Shown: positions 52,788-62,389 of the stretch, piece after piece | Layout of the letters: every line of letters starts with the position of its first letter | How positions within the stretch are numbered: position 1 is the first letter of the stretch | From: Sphingobacteriales bacterium TSM_CSM | GTDB taxonomy: Bacteria > Bacteroidota > Bacteroidia > Chitinophagales > UBA2359 | DNA: 64,000 bases | Reading direction: 5' to 3' | NCBI GenBank assembly: GCA_002212725.1 | Contig: MTCR01000097.1 | Coordinates: forward strand, 1-64,000 | Program-made: the position numbers and the translations under genes | The notes under the pieces: generated by a model | Told to the model about the DNA's origin: nothing | Seen by the model: only the letters and a program-made list of their open reading frames with translations | Database searches by the model: none

Positions 52788-53543
52788 TTAGTTTTTTGGC
52801 GGGTACTTCTCTTCAAAAATATCTTCCAGTTTAAGTCCAATGATTTCTTCGAGGTTTATTTTTGCCGTTCTGAGGTTGGTTTCGGCCAGCAGTTTGTTTT
52901 CCTGTGCCTTGTTATAGCTGTCCGATGCGCTGTTCAGTTCTTTCAGGTCGCCCTTACCCAGTTCCATGTTGCTTTTTGCCAACAGATAAGTGGCATACAT
53001 GTCTTCCACATTTTGCGCCCTTATTTTAAGCAGTTCTTTGGCGGTGAGGTAGGTTTCGTAGCGGCGCAGCACTTCGGCGCGCAATTGCAGTTTGGCCTGG
53101 TTGGTTTCATTTTCGGCAATATGCAGGTTGTGTTTTGCAATGTTTACCTCGCTGCGACGATTGGCAAAAGCGCCGATATTGAGTGTTGCCGACAGGTTAT
53201 ACCTTGGAAAGAACACATTTTCGGCAGTTGCATCGGAGCCAAGGGTTTTAAGGTTAGCTTCGTTGAGGTTAAAAGAGGCATTAATATCGCGCGTCCATTT
53301 TTTTTGTGCCAGTTTAATTTCTTCTTCGGCAATATTTTGTTCCACTTTAAGGGCTTCATACTTTGGGTTATTGCTCCAGGCCAACTGTACCAGCAATTCG
53401 GTATAGTCTTTGGCCCTTACATCAAGGGGTTGAATAATTTTGTTAAAATCGGTTTTTTGCGCCTGTGCTCCTAACGGCAGCAAAAGTGCGCTTATCAAGC
53501 TGACACTTAGTAGGAGGAGCAGGGGTACATGTTGTGTTTTCAT
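52788..53543 (-). CDS. TolC-family outer-membrane efflux-like protein (single-repeat)
   Basis: A 251-residue exported protein with a signal peptide ending in AQAQ. The mature part is one set of long helices typical of TolC-type proteins (LLVQLAWSNNPKYEALKVEQNIAEEEIKLAQKKW; NIAKHNLHIAENETNQAKLQLRAEVLRRYETYL; SYNKAQENKLLAETNLRTAKINLEEIIG) with a beta-strand pair (SFNLNEANL, YNLSATLNIGAF). At half the usual TolC length it represents one repeat and would need more protomers. It lies at the downstream end of the exopolysaccharide genes, so a part in polymer export is plausible. Confidence 0.8.
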   Translation of the reverse strand: MKTQHVPLLLLLSVSLISALLLPLGAQAQKTDFNKIIQPLDVRAKDYTELLVQLAWSNNPKYEALKVEQNIAEEEIKLAQKKWTRDINASFNLNEANLKTLGSDATAENVFFPRYNLSATLNIGAFANRRSEVNIAKHNLHIAENETNQAKLQLRAEVLRRYETYLTAKELLKIRAQNVEDMYATYLLAKSNMELGKGDLKELNSASDSYNKAQENKLLAETNLRTAKINLEEIIGLKLEDIFEEKYPPKN

Positions 53544-53613
53544 GTGAAAGATGATTTTTCTTCGTGTTGAATATTAATCTTATGTGTTTGATGGCCGCAT
53601 TGCTGCCTTTGTC

Positions 53614-53621
53614 CAAAATTA
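53614..53621 (-). promoter_or_regulatory. -7 element of the TolC-like gene
   Basis: On the minus strand TAATTTTG, a perfect TAnnTTTG match, lies 70 bp upstream of the ATG; TTT instead of TTG is found 19 nt further up. It implies transcription partly independent of the genes upstream. Confidence 0.45.
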
Positions 53622-53703
53622 GCAAGCAATTTTAATGCCTAAATGAGGCACTAAGGGGTAGCGCAAATGAAAAAAGGCGGGAGGCATTTACCTAAAGGCA
53701 GTG

Positions 53704-54588
53704 TTATCCGCTAATTTCGGTTTGCGGTTGGCTGAACAGGCTTTTGAGGTAGCGCCTTATGCGGTTGGTAAAAGCAGCCCATAAACTGCCGTCGTTCATA
53801 AGTCGGCGGTCGCTGGTCCAGACCCTGTTATTAGTATGCACCAGTTGCACGGAACCCAGTTTGCTAAGTTCCAGCGCCATCCAGCCATCTTCGGAGCGTT
53901 GGGTAACTGCACGGTTAAGGTTATGCTTAAAGCCGCCAATTTGCAGGGCATCGGCTTTGCGGTAGGCAAAGTTAAAGCCCATTACGTTTACACATTCCAG
54001 GTGTTTGGGGCGCATGTTAAAGGCAAATTCGGCCAAAAGTTCATGCAGTGCCAGTCCAATACGGGTAAATGCGCTGCTGTTGTGCGGAATAAAAGAATAG
54101 CGTCCATATACACAAGCAACCTCCGGGTGGTTAATGAGTACATCAATAAAACGGTTGCCCCAGTCTTGCGGGTAAATGCTGTCGGCATCGGCGCTTAAAA
54201 TATAAGTTCCTTTGGCGGCTTCAAGCCCTGCCTGCCTGGCATAGCTTATTCCCTGTCGCTTTTCAAAAACCGATTTTACCCCGCAAATATCCAGTATGGC
54301 CTGTGTGCCATCGGTAGAATTATTGTTTGCAACAATAAGCTCGGTGGGATATTCAGGTTTCAACGCAGCCAGTGATGACAAGGTTTTGAGCAAGTCTTTT
54401 TCTTCGTTATAAGCCGGAATTACAATAGAAACCACTGGGTTTTCTGTCTTAAACTGCTTTAATCCTTCAATAATTTCTTTCAGTTCAAGCGGAAAATACC
54501 CTTCAATGTTGTGATACAACCTTTTTGGGTTTGGTTGTGGGCGGTTGTGGTGTAACACCCATTTCGGAATAAAAAATCTTGATAACAT
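53704..54588 (-). CDS. glycosyltransferase family 2 protein
   Basis: A 294-residue GT-A fold transferase. The nucleotide-sugar segment is VSIVIPAYNEEKDLLKTLSSL, followed by ANNNSTDGT and the metal-binding DxD-type ADADSIYP. An acceptor region with RSEDGWMALELSKLG (the ED motif) follows. No membrane helix is evident; a basic C-terminus may bind the membrane. It lies between the TolC-like gene and the polymerase/ligase gene in the exopolysaccharide cluster. Sugar and linkage are unknown. Confidence 0.87.
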   Translation of the reverse strand: MLSRFFIPKWVLHHNRPQPNPKRLYHNIEGYFPLELKEIIEGLKQFKTENPVVSIVIPAYNEEKDLLKTLSSLAALKPEYPTELIVANNNSTDGTQAILDICGVKSVFEKRQGISYARQAGLEAAKGTYILSADADSIYPQDWGNRFIDVLINHPEVACVYGRYSFIPHNSSAFTRIGLALHELLAEFAFNMRPKHLECVNVMGFNFAYRKADALQIGGFKHNLNRAVTQRSEDGWMALELSKLGSVQLVHTNNRVWTSDRRLMNDGSLWAAFTNRIRRYLKSLFSQPQTEISG

Positions 54589-54621
54589 GAGCGGTTTGAG
54601 TTTAAGGGTTTGTATATTGGG

Positions 54622-56139
54622 TTAAATTGCGGTTTGCCGGTCTAATTGTTGCAGCCGAACTAAAGCAGCAACAGAGACATAAAAGATAATACTATTTGGG
54701 AGCAATAAAACGGCCTCTTGCGGATAATTGGCAATGGTAAGCATGAAAACCACCAGCAAAAAGGCAAGGGCATAGGCTTTTATGGTGCGTTGCCGGCTGC
54801 GCAGGAAAGTGCGCACACCGGTAATGAGTACGGCAAAGGTGAAAATACTGAAAATCAATAAACCAAGCCAGCCTTGTTCTACCGCAATGCGAATTAGCCC
54901 GCTGTCGGGTGGAAAATTGGCCAATTCCGAATCGGGAGCAAAACGCTTACCCCATTCGCCTGTGCTGCCCAGGCCGCCACCCATGGGGTGGTTTTGTATA
55001 AAAGGCTGAATTACTTTCTGATTATTGAGCCGCAGTTGCATCGATTCGTCCTTGTTTGGGGTAAAAGCAGAACGCACGCGGTAGAGGGTGGGGTTACCGG
55101 GCGACTTGTACACCACCACTGCACCCACCAATAAAAAGAAGGTGGTAATAGCAATAACTTTTGGGTTAAAGGTTATGTAAGTAAACAGCAAGAGCGCCAA
55201 AGGCACCAGTATAAAGGCGGCACGCGTGCCGGAGTAAATCATGGCCCAGATAATTACCAAACTGCATACAAACAGGGTTGCGCGTTTTACCATACCCGAT
55301 GGCAGTGTTACAGCCAGCGAAAGCCCGAACACTCCTATACAGGCGCTCAGAATGCCAAAAGTTGTGGGGTCTGACAGAAAGGAAAATTTTCTGAAACGCC
55401 CCCATTGAAAGATAAGATTAAAGCGTTGCTCATCGGCATTGAGCCAGTTCCACTCCACACTGTTAAACCCCGAAAACTCTTGATACAAACCATATATGGC
55501 AGCCAAAAATCCCAGGGTTATCAGAATGCCGGCGGCAATTTGCAAACGGCGCAGGTCTGTAAATGCATACAAAGCCACAAAGTATAACAAGGTAAGCCCT
55601 GCCATGCCTCTAACGGTATAAAACCATGCTATCTGCGAAACAGCCCACGGATTTAAAACCTGTAAAATATTATAGGTAATCCAAACCAGCACCAGCAACG
55701 AAACCGGGTGTTTAAGCACATGAAACTCGCGCTGATAGGATTGCCTGATGAAAATGCCAAAAAACAGGAACAGGGTAAACACATCGAGCAAAATACCCAG
55801 GGGTGGTTCTCCGGGAATGAATTTTTTTACACCCATAATAAAGAATGATACAACCAATAACACACATAGCCCGAAAAACGGGTTAAACAGACTGGCAGCA
55901 AGCAAAGGAATGCCAAAAATAACCGCCACAATGGCCATGCCTGCCTTAACACCAAGGGTAGCAATGGCATAAGCGATAATAACCGCTGCCCCGCAAACCG
56001 ACAAGATGCCCGGAACAATTAACCGCTGCAATGTGTGCGGAGCAGAAAGGCTTCCGCCCTGCTGCCGGTAATAAGGTTGTGCAGAGGAAACTGTTGTTTG
56101 TTTTACAGAAGCCAGCGTATCAAATATAATGTTGTTCAT
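54622..56139 (-). CDS. O-antigen ligase/polymerase family membrane protein
   Basis: A 505-residue protein with about 11-12 membrane helices and a large periplasmic loop (MQLRLNNQKVIQPFIQNHPMGGGLGSTGEWGKRFAP) carrying the HPxxGxGxG pattern of the Wzy_C/WaaL family. GTRAAF precedes it. It would polymerise or ligate undecaprenyl-linked glycan at the periplasmic face. The surrounding transferases, flippase and Wzc-like protein favour the polymerase role. Confidence 0.85.
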   Translation of the reverse strand: MNNIIFDTLASVKQTTVSSAQPYYRQQGGSLSAPHTLQRLIVPGILSVCGAAVIIAYAIATLGVKAGMAIVAVIFGIPLLAASLFNPFFGLCVLLVVSFFIMGVKKFIPGEPPLGILLDVFTLFLFFGIFIRQSYQREFHVLKHPVSLLVLVWITYNILQVLNPWAVSQIAWFYTVRGMAGLTLLYFVALYAFTDLRRLQIAAGILITLGFLAAIYGLYQEFSGFNSVEWNWLNADEQRFNLIFQWGRFRKFSFLSDPTTFGILSACIGVFGLSLAVTLPSGMVKRATLFVCSLVIIWAMIYSGTRAAFILVPLALLLFTYITFNPKVIAITTFFLLVGAVVVYKSPGNPTLYRVRSAFTPNKDESMQLRLNNQKVIQPFIQNHPMGGGLGSTGEWGKRFAPDSELANFPPDSGLIRIAVEQGWLGLLIFSIFTFAVLITGVRTFLRSRQRTIKAYALAFLLVVFMLTIANYPQEAVLLLPNSIIFYVSVAALVRLQQLDRQTAI

Positions 56140-56223
56140 AGTATTTGTATGGGTAATTTTGGGTTTGCAAAATAGTGGGAACGGCCAGAAACTGACCGTT
56201 CACCACTTGTAAACCGCTCGATG

Positions 56224-56251
56224 TTAAAAAAAGACTATTTTTGCAAATAGT
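56224..56251 (-). terminator. terminator-like hairpin overlapping the small ORF end
   Basis: On the minus strand GACTATTT and AAATAGTC pair around a 4- to 5-nt loop and seven Ts follow. It would stop some leftward transcription before the polymerase gene. The stem is AT-rich, so strength is uncertain. Confidence 0.45.
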
Positions 56252-56340
56252 CCGAAACAAACAACAAAAAATAGAATTATCAGAGATATTTCTATGAGTT
56301 GTTGCATGGGTGATAAGGAATAAGGATTTTGCGTGTTCAT
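56224..56340 (-). CDS. putative 38-residue single-helix membrane peptide
   Basis: An open frame between the acetyltransferase and polymerase genes on the operon strand. ATG 56340 begins MNTQNPYSLSPMQQ, then a continuous hydrophobic helix of about 20 residues (LIEISLIILFFVVCFGLF) and the end AKIVFF. The last codons lie in a hairpin with a T run. It is short and I have no homologue, but the hydrophobic helix, orientation and position in an otherwise unexplained 255-bp gap support a small membrane protein. Confidence 0.4.
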   Translation of the reverse strand: MNTQNPYSLSPMQQLIEISLIILFFVVCFGLFAKIVFF

Positions 56341-56394
56341 GTTGTTGAATTAATAAGGGTTATAAAAAGCGGTTTGGGGTAATGCAGCAACAAG

Positions 56395-57057
56395 TTATTT
56401 ATAAAAAGCAACCATATCGGGATACGGCATGCTGGTTTGCTCTGCCTTTTCCCAGAGATTGGTTTGAGGGTTGTATTGTTTTACAATTTTGGCAGGATTG
56501 CCGGCCACAACGGTGTAGGGCGGCACATTGCGGGTAACTACACTGCCGGCGGCCACAACGGCATGTTTACCAATGGTAACCCCTGCTGTAATTACGGCAT
56601 TTGCACCAATCCACACCTCGTCTTCTACCACAATGGGGGCGGTAGTACAAGGCTGCCGGCTTATGGGAAGCAAAACATTTTGATAGTTATGGTTTAAACC
56701 CGACAGGACAATGTTTTGCGCCAGCATAACTTCATTGCCTATGCTTACCGGGCCAATAACCACGCACGACAAACCAACCAGGCTATGGTTGCCAATGTGT
56801 ACGGCTCCCAAACCGTTGTTAATGGCAGCAAAATCTTCAATGGTGGCGTGGTTGCCAAGGGTAAAAGGGTTAAATGGCAGCACATCTAAGCGGGCATAGC
56901 GTCCAATACGGCTTCCGTTTCCTTTTTTATGCACAAACGGGTTAATAAGCAGGCGTACCCAAAGGCGCGGTTTTGCACGGTTGGGCGCAATAAGCAACCA
57001 ATGTACCCATGTTTTAAGGGCTGGTTTGCTGTTAATGAATTGTTTCAAGCGGTTCAT
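56395..57057 (-). CDS. left-handed beta-helix acyltransferase
   Basis: A 220-residue hexapeptide-repeat transferase. Repeats of the [LIV]-G-x-x-x-x type run from about 60 to 200 (IGRYARLDVLPF, LGNHATIEDFAAI, IGNHSLVGLSCVV, IGNEVMLAQNIVL, VWIGANAVITAGVTIGKHAVVAAGSVVTRNVPPYTVVAGNPAKIV). The final part is the standard WbbJ/maltose O-acetyltransferase-type cap. The likely acyl donor is acetyl-CoA and the acceptor a sugar of the exopolysaccharide. It overlaps the upstream glycosyltransferase gene by 26 bp. Confidence 0.88.
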   Translation of the reverse strand: MNRLKQFINSKPALKTWVHWLLIAPNRAKPRLWVRLLINPFVHKKGNGSRIGRYARLDVLPFNPFTLGNHATIEDFAAINNGLGAVHIGNHSLVGLSCVVIGPVSIGNEVMLAQNIVLSGLNHNYQNVLLPISRQPCTTAPIVVEDEVWIGANAVITAGVTIGKHAVVAAGSVVTRNVPPYTVVAGNPAKIVKQYNPQTNLWEKAEQTSMPYPDMVAFYK

Positions 57058-58300
57058 AAGATAAAGATATTTGGGTTTGCAGGTTTTGGGGTAAGTAACG
57101 GTTGATGAGTTGCAGCAGTTGCTGCGTGCGCACCGGCCAACTGTTGCTTCGGGCTGTTGCTATACGTTGCTGCCGCAGTTGAGGGGAATCGGTATCTATG
57201 GCTTCCTGTATGCTTTGCACAAACTGCCTGTGCGAGTGTGTTATGTTCGCCACATTCATAAACTGGCGTATTTCGTCTGAAAAAGCGGTACTTACCACCG
57301 GTTTTCCTGCTGACAAGTATTCGTTTATTTTAAGGGGGTAAATACTACGGGTAAGCGTATTGCACTCAAACGGAATAATACAGCAGTCGAAAAAATGCAG
57401 GTAGGCGGGCAGTTGTTCCAGCGGTTTGGGTTCAATAAATACCATATTGGGCAAGGTAGGCAGTTCTTTTTCGGAACATTGTTTTTTACCCACAAAAACC
57501 AGCAATTTATCGGGGTGAATTTGCGCTGTTTTCAGCAGCAGATCAAAATCAATACGCAGATGGCTTAAATCGCCAATATAGCCAATAATTTTGCGGCTTT
57601 TGTCGGGGTTTACCGTTTTCAGTTCCCGGGGCATTTCAAAAGATTGGGTGGCGGCGCGGTTAAAAAGGGAAAAGTTGGCCGCATTAGGCAGGTATTGCAC
57701 CTGCGTTATTTGGGTGCTTAGTTTTTTGCACAGTTCTTTGCTGGTAGCCAGGCAAAGTTGGGCATTATCCAGTGCTTCGCGTTCAAGTCTTACGCCATGT
57801 CTGGCAATATACTTTTCCTGAGTAATATCATCGGTGCTTTGATAGATGGTGAGCAACGGTTGAATATCGGAGGGAAATTTACGGCAGTAGAACGGGTTAA
57901 ATGAATTAATGAAAACAAAATCCGAAATGGAAAAATCGGCAATAGTTTGCCTGATGACGTTCCATACTTTGGTTTCGTTTATTTCCGACAAACGGTTAAA
58001 CAACCTGCCTTCGGGAAGAAAATTAACCGGCCAGGTAAAGCGCGGCGTTACGGCGGTAAAGTTATCGGGCAAACCCTCAATTTTCCGGTAGGGGTTTTTA
58101 CCTTTCAGCAAAGCTTCTTTGCGCATTTTAATACGCGCATTGCCAAAATGCAGCGCTACATCTTTAAGGGTAAAGGGGTGGTCTATATAAAAAACCCGGT
58201 AATTTGCCGACAATTCGCGGGCAAGGGAGTAAATGGTAGAGGAATACACATCGTCCCAACGGCACATGGAGAGAATGATAAAATCAAATGGTTTTTTCAT
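57032..58300 (-). CDS. glycosyltransferase, GT-B (GT1/GT4-like)
   Basis: A 422-residue protein with GT-B features: a first Rossmann half with YSLARELSANYRVFYIDHPF, a second half with KIIGYIGDLSHLRIDFDLL, LVFVGKK, LPAYLHFFDCCIIPFECNTLTRSIYPLKINEYLSAGKPVVST, and a helical end. The PLKxxEYLSAGKPVV segment is the donor-site motif of GT4-type enzymes acting on exopolysaccharides. It overlaps the flippase gene by 17 bp and the acetyltransferase gene by 26 bp, so the three are translationally coupled. Confidence 0.85.
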   Translation of the reverse strand: MKKPFDFIILSMCRWDDVYSSTIYSLARELSANYRVFYIDHPFTLKDVALHFGNARIKMRKEALLKGKNPYRKIEGLPDNFTAVTPRFTWPVNFLPEGRLFNRLSEINETKVWNVIRQTIADFSISDFVFINSFNPFYCRKFPSDIQPLLTIYQSTDDITQEKYIARHGVRLEREALDNAQLCLATSKELCKKLSTQITQVQYLPNAANFSLFNRAATQSFEMPRELKTVNPDKSRKIIGYIGDLSHLRIDFDLLLKTAQIHPDKLLVFVGKKQCSEKELPTLPNMVFIEPKPLEQLPAYLHFFDCCIIPFECNTLTRSIYPLKINEYLSAGKPVVSTAFSDEIRQFMNVANITHSHRQFVQSIQEAIDTDSPQLRQQRIATARSNSWPVRTQQLLQLINRYLPQNLQTQISLSYEPLETIH

Positions 58301-59702
58301 TGCTTTCGGGTTTAGCGGTTTGCGAAATTACAAGGGTTTTGGCGGCGGTAAAAGCTGCTATGCGTTGGTCAATTTTACCCAGTAACTGCCGGTAAAACTG
58401 CAATACATAGAAGGCAATGCACACCAGTCTTACATTAAGTTGCCTGTATAAAATAATTTGATTTAAAACAAAGGTAATGGCAAAAACAAGCAACGTGCCG
58501 TAAGCGGCGCCTATAGTTCCGAAGCGGCGTATAAAAAAGTAATTAAATACCAGATTGAGCAGCGCGCCCAGCACTACAAAAAGAAAATTGAGTCGCGGTT
58601 TACCGATAGAATCGAAAATGGTTCCGAATTGCCGGGCAAAAGGCATAAACAGACCATACAATACGGTAATTTGAAGCAGCGGCGCCGTATCGGCATACTT
58701 AGCGCCGGCAATAAGCACAATAATGGTTTTGGGATACAACAGCACCACGGCTATTGCCGGCAGCAGTACGGCAAGCACCGCCGCCACCGATTTTTCGTAC
58801 AGGATTTTTACCGCTTCCAGGCTACCGGTGTTGCTGTTTCGGGCACTTTGCGGAAAAACCACCGATGCTGTAGCAGCAACAGGTATTTCCATGAGGTTAT
58901 TAATGCGAATGGCCAAGTCGTATAAAGCCACTGCACCTGTGCCCAACATAGAACCCAGCATAAATTTATCAATGCTTTTGTGCAGCATGGCGCCCAGGTT
59001 AGTGCCAAAAACATATTTACCGTAGTGCAGCAATTGCAGCATCCATTGCCGGTTAATGCCGGTGCTCAGGTGCAGGTATTTGCGCGCAAAAGCAAGGGCA
59101 ACTACCGCACCGGCAATTGCCGCAAGCGCATGGTAAACGGCAATGCCGGTAAGCGAAGCGTTGCCGTTAAACCAGGCAAACAACACCAGCAGGAAAAATG
59201 TGCCTTGTCTGGCAAAATTAGCCCAAAACACTCCCCTGAAACTAAAATTGGCCTGCTGCAAAAAGGTACACTGCGAAAAAGGAATAAGCGCCGTGGTGCT
59301 TAAGGCATAAATGTAAAACATGTTTTGCAACTGCGGCGCCTGCCACAGGGTTGCCATAAACCCTGCAAAGAGGTAAAGCAGGGCAATGCTTGCCACCGTA
59401 AGCAAGATGTTAACCACCAGCGAGGCAGTGCCAATAACGGCGTACTGCTGCCGGTAACCGGGGTCTTGGGGGTTAAGGGCTGTAAGGTGTTTAATAAGGG
59501 CGTTTTGTATTAAGCCATTTCGCCCTACTTCAATAAAGGCGGCTACTGTTAAAAACAAAGCCCAAATGCCAAACTCCTCCTTGCTTAAAACTCTTAGCAG
59601 CAAAAACACGCTGCCAAATCCGAACAGCACAACCGAAAACTGTTCGAACAGGGTGTACAATGCTGATTTGTACCAATATGACGACTGTTGGGGGCCGCTC
59701 AT
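58284..59702 (-). CDS. polysaccharide flippase, Wzx/MATE-like
   Basis: A 472-residue integral membrane protein with about 12-14 helices spread along its length. The first 30 residues (TLFEQFSVVLFGFGSVFLLLRVLSKEEFGIWALFLT) show the polysaccharide-biosynthesis-protein family start. It would flip undecaprenyl-linked repeat units to the periplasm. It lies between the Wzc-like gene and a glycosyltransferase. Confidence 0.87.
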   Translation of the reverse strand: MSGPQQSSYWYKSALYTLFEQFSVVLFGFGSVFLLLRVLSKEEFGIWALFLTVAAFIEVGRNGLIQNALIKHLTALNPQDPGYRQQYAVIGTASLVVNILLTVASIALLYLFAGFMATLWQAPQLQNMFYIYALSTTALIPFSQCTFLQQANFSFRGVFWANFARQGTFFLLVLFAWFNGNASLTGIAVYHALAAIAGAVVALAFARKYLHLSTGINRQWMLQLLHYGKYVFGTNLGAMLHKSIDKFMLGSMLGTGAVALYDLAIRINNLMEIPVAATASVVFPQSARNSNTGSLEAVKILYEKSVAAVLAVLLPAIAVVLLYPKTIIVLIAGAKYADTAPLLQITVLYGLFMPFARQFGTIFDSIGKPRLNFLFVVLGALLNLVFNYFFIRRFGTIGAAYGTLLVFAITFVLNQIILYRQLNVRLVCIAFYVLQFYRQLLGKIDQRIAAFTAAKTLVISQTAKPESNEKTI

Positions 59703-59796
59703 TTTTTTGTTGTTTGGGGGGTTAAGGGTAAACCGGTTTATCCGGCGGGTTCTAATAAAAAGGGAAAGTAAGGGCGAAATTTGTTTGGGTAAGGGT

Positions 59797-62022
59797 TTAG
59801 TGGAGGTTTGATAGTTTAACCATATTGAGTACAGCGCCTAAAAATTTATTATTTCCGATGGTTTGCAGTTGTTTCAGAAAATCTACCGATACGGCATCGG
59901 GCGCTTTATAACCCGATTTGGCTGAAAAAACGGCAATAACCTTATCGGCAAACCTTGTAAGTTCCTTGGTGTCGGCAAAATTGTTCAGGGCGGCTCCCTC
60001 CATCAGTATAAAATCATACAAGGTTGAGGCATGTTGCAGAAAAGCATTAAAATCTGATTTGGAGAAAGCCTCTGCCGGCGACCAATCGTTGGATGTGCAG
60101 CCCAACACAGCCACTTCGGCGCCGTTGCCGGTTTGTTCTTCGCTAAACAGCCTGCCCCATGCAGGAAAAACAGCCTGTAGTTGGTGCAGTTGGAGCAGTT
60201 GCTGCAATTGGTCAGAAGTTTCGGATTGCAGGTTGGCCGAGCCGGTTTTTGCCAAGGTTTGGCTAATGCTGTTGTGTTTAAAATTGGTATCAATGAGCAA
60301 TACCTTTTTGTTGTTTTTGAGCAGGGCATAGGCAAGGGCAACCAGCACATAGGTTTTACCTTCGCCGCCATGAAGACTGCTTACCAAAATGCGCTTTGCC
60401 CCCGATGTTTCTACGGCAAACCGCAGTTTGCGCATGGCTTCGAGGAAAAACCGGCGGTTTTTTTCTTTACTTCGGGCAAACAACAGGGCCGAAACCGGAT
60501 TGTTGTGGTTTACCTCATTCAGGGTTTCCAAAACGGGCAGCCCGGTAAATTTGGTAAAGCGGTCGGGGGTGGTGTAGGAGTTGTCGGCATAGGCCAGCAA
60601 AAACACAAAGGCGGTAGCAAGCAGCAACCCCGAAATGCCTGCCAGCGCGGTAATAATGCCGGTTTTTGAGGGTTCTGCTTTTTCGGGTACCATGCCGGTT
60701 TCTACTATTTCCAGCGGGTTGGTAAGTGATTGAACGGCAAACTCGGTAGAGTTGAGGCGGGTCAGAATTTCGGCATATTCGGTAGAGTGCGAATCAATAT
60801 CGCGTTCCAAGTTGGCAATATCAGCCTCGCCCGAAACCAGATTGGTGGCGTTGCCGCGCAGCCGGTTCAGTTCTTTGTCTATAGATACCAAACTGGCTTT
60901 GGCTTTTTCCAGCTCGTTTTCGGCGGCTATTTTTTCGGTTTCCAAATCTTTTTTGGCGGTGCTGTTTTGCACACTTTGCTGCCCAACAGCCGAGTTTTTA
61001 ATTTGCACCTCCAACTCAATTTTTAAAGATTCAATCTGACTTTTCAGGTCTTTGTTTGTAGAGCCGCCACTCACGTATTGCTGGGTTAGGGTGTTAATAC
61101 GTTCTTTAAGCTCGCCAACTTGACGGTTATATGCCTGTAACTGGGTAAGCGTATGATCGTTTTGGTTAAGGTAGCGGTTAAAGTTGTCAATAGCTTTTTG
61201 GTAAGAGGGTATCCTTTGGTTAATTTCTTCGCGTTTTAACTCCAGTTCCTGTATTTGCTCCAGGGTAGTTTTTGTTTGTTCGCCATAGTCCACCACATTA
61301 TTGTTGAGTTTGTATTGGCGCAGGCTTTCCAGTTTACCGGTGAGTTCGTTTTTTTTCTGCTGCGCCAGTTGCGAGTAATACGCCAGCGAGTTTTTGGTTT
61401 GGGCATTGGTGGCGGCATTGTACCGGCCGGTAAAAACTTGCGACAGCGTATTGACCACATAGGCCGATAATTCGGGGTTTTCTGAGGTATAAGCCACCTT
61501 AACATAATCGGTATTACCAACCCTTTCAATTTTAAGGTTTTTGCTTAACGCTACAAAATCATAGCTCAGCATTTTCAATAAATCTTCATAAATTTCGCCC
61601 AACCGCCCTTCGGGCTTACCATTTTTACCGTCTTTGCCGGTTTGCAACAAGGAGGCAATTTGTTCCTTTTCGCTATCGGTATATTTTGCGGCATTTTCGG
61701 GTAGTTGGCGAAAATTTTTTCCTGCCTGCCGGTAATCATGCAGGTACAATTCGGCAGACAGCAACGACACACTTACCCTTGACCGCAGCATTTCTACAAT
61801 GGCCGACAGCGTATTGTCAACGCGGTAGGGTTGTATGTATGCGGCACTGTTGGCCGGTTCGTTGGGGTTGTTAATTACCCCGGTAGCAATAGTGGCGGCA
61901 GATGTATAGCGCGGGGGCTGTTGCCCTGCAAACCAGTAGGCAGCAGCGGCGGAAAGCAGAGATATGGCTAATATTAGCCATTTGTTTTTGTAGAGTTTGC
62001 CTAAAAAATAAAACAAATCCAT
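59797..62022 (-). CDS. Wzc-like polysaccharide co-polymerase with cytoplasmic P-loop domain
   Basis: A 741-residue inner-membrane protein. A Wzz domain begins at residue 1, with a first helix at about 15-32. A long periplasmic coiled coil covers about 200-440 (KNELTGKLESLRQYKL to DIANLERDIDSHSTEYAEILTRL). A second helix at about 465-490 is followed by a CpsD/BY-kinase-like domain with Walker A in SLHGGEGKT and a Walker A'-type LLIDTNFK. The C-terminus ends NMVKLSNLH with no tyrosine cluster, so autophosphorylation as in Wzc is doubtful. The role is chain-length control and export. Confidence 0.87.
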   Translation of the reverse strand: MDLFYFLGKLYKNKWLILAISLLSAAAAYWFAGQQPPRYTSAATIATGVINNPNEPANSAAYIQPYRVDNTLSAIVEMLRSRVSVSLLSAELYLHDYRQAGKNFRQLPENAAKYTDSEKEQIASLLQTGKDGKNGKPEGRLGEIYEDLLKMLSYDFVALSKNLKIERVGNTDYVKVAYTSENPELSAYVVNTLSQVFTGRYNAATNAQTKNSLAYYSQLAQQKKNELTGKLESLRQYKLNNNVVDYGEQTKTTLEQIQELELKREEINQRIPSYQKAIDNFNRYLNQNDHTLTQLQAYNRQVGELKERINTLTQQYVSGGSTNKDLKSQIESLKIELEVQIKNSAVGQQSVQNSTAKKDLETEKIAAENELEKAKASLVSIDKELNRLRGNATNLVSGEADIANLERDIDSHSTEYAEILTRLNSTEFAVQSLTNPLEIVETGMVPEKAEPSKTGIITALAGISGLLLATAFVFLLAYADNSYTTPDRFTKFTGLPVLETLNEVNHNNPVSALLFARSKEKNRRFFLEAMRKLRFAVETSGAKRILVSSLHGGEGKTYVLVALAYALLKNNKKVLLIDTNFKHNSISQTLAKTGSANLQSETSDQLQQLLQLHQLQAVFPAWGRLFSEEQTGNGAEVAVLGCTSNDWSPAEAFSKSDFNAFLQHASTLYDFILMEGAALNNFADTKELTRFADKVIAVFSAKSGYKAPDAVSVDFLKQLQTIGNNKFLGAVLNMVKLSNLH

Positions 62023-62389
62023 ACGAGCGGGTTATTTGGGTTAAGGGTCTTTACCTTACCACCCAAACGCACAACTGTTCTGTATGGCATATTGCCGGCG
62101 CATAAAGGCACAAAATTACGGCCTGATTATTGCGGTTGCTAAACCACGGCAGAAAACCTGCTTGTTTGGAATAATAAGGGTTGTTGTTTGTTGTTTGTTG
62201 GCTCAAAGATACAGCAATATTGTGCAGTTTGTTACCTTTGTCATAAAAGTGTCAGAAGCATTTTTTACAAATCATACAATCCGCCAAAAATATTCTATTT
62301 GTATTAATGTAAAAACCCTTTAAAAACAACCCCGCAACGGCAAAATGCGCTTTACGCAAAATGCGCAATAATGTTACAAGCTTGCCTAT
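62023..62389. other. divergent intergenic region between Wzc-like and GT2 genes
   Basis: This 367-bp spacer holds a minus-strand -7 box TAATTTTG (62118-62111) for the Wzc-like gene and a plus-strand TACCTTTG (62233-62240), each without a well-placed TTG. It also has a short TTGTT/TTTG simple repeat (about 62180-62200) and a duplicated GCAAAATGCGC shortly before the GT2 gene. No coding frame is convincing. Confidence 0.5.
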
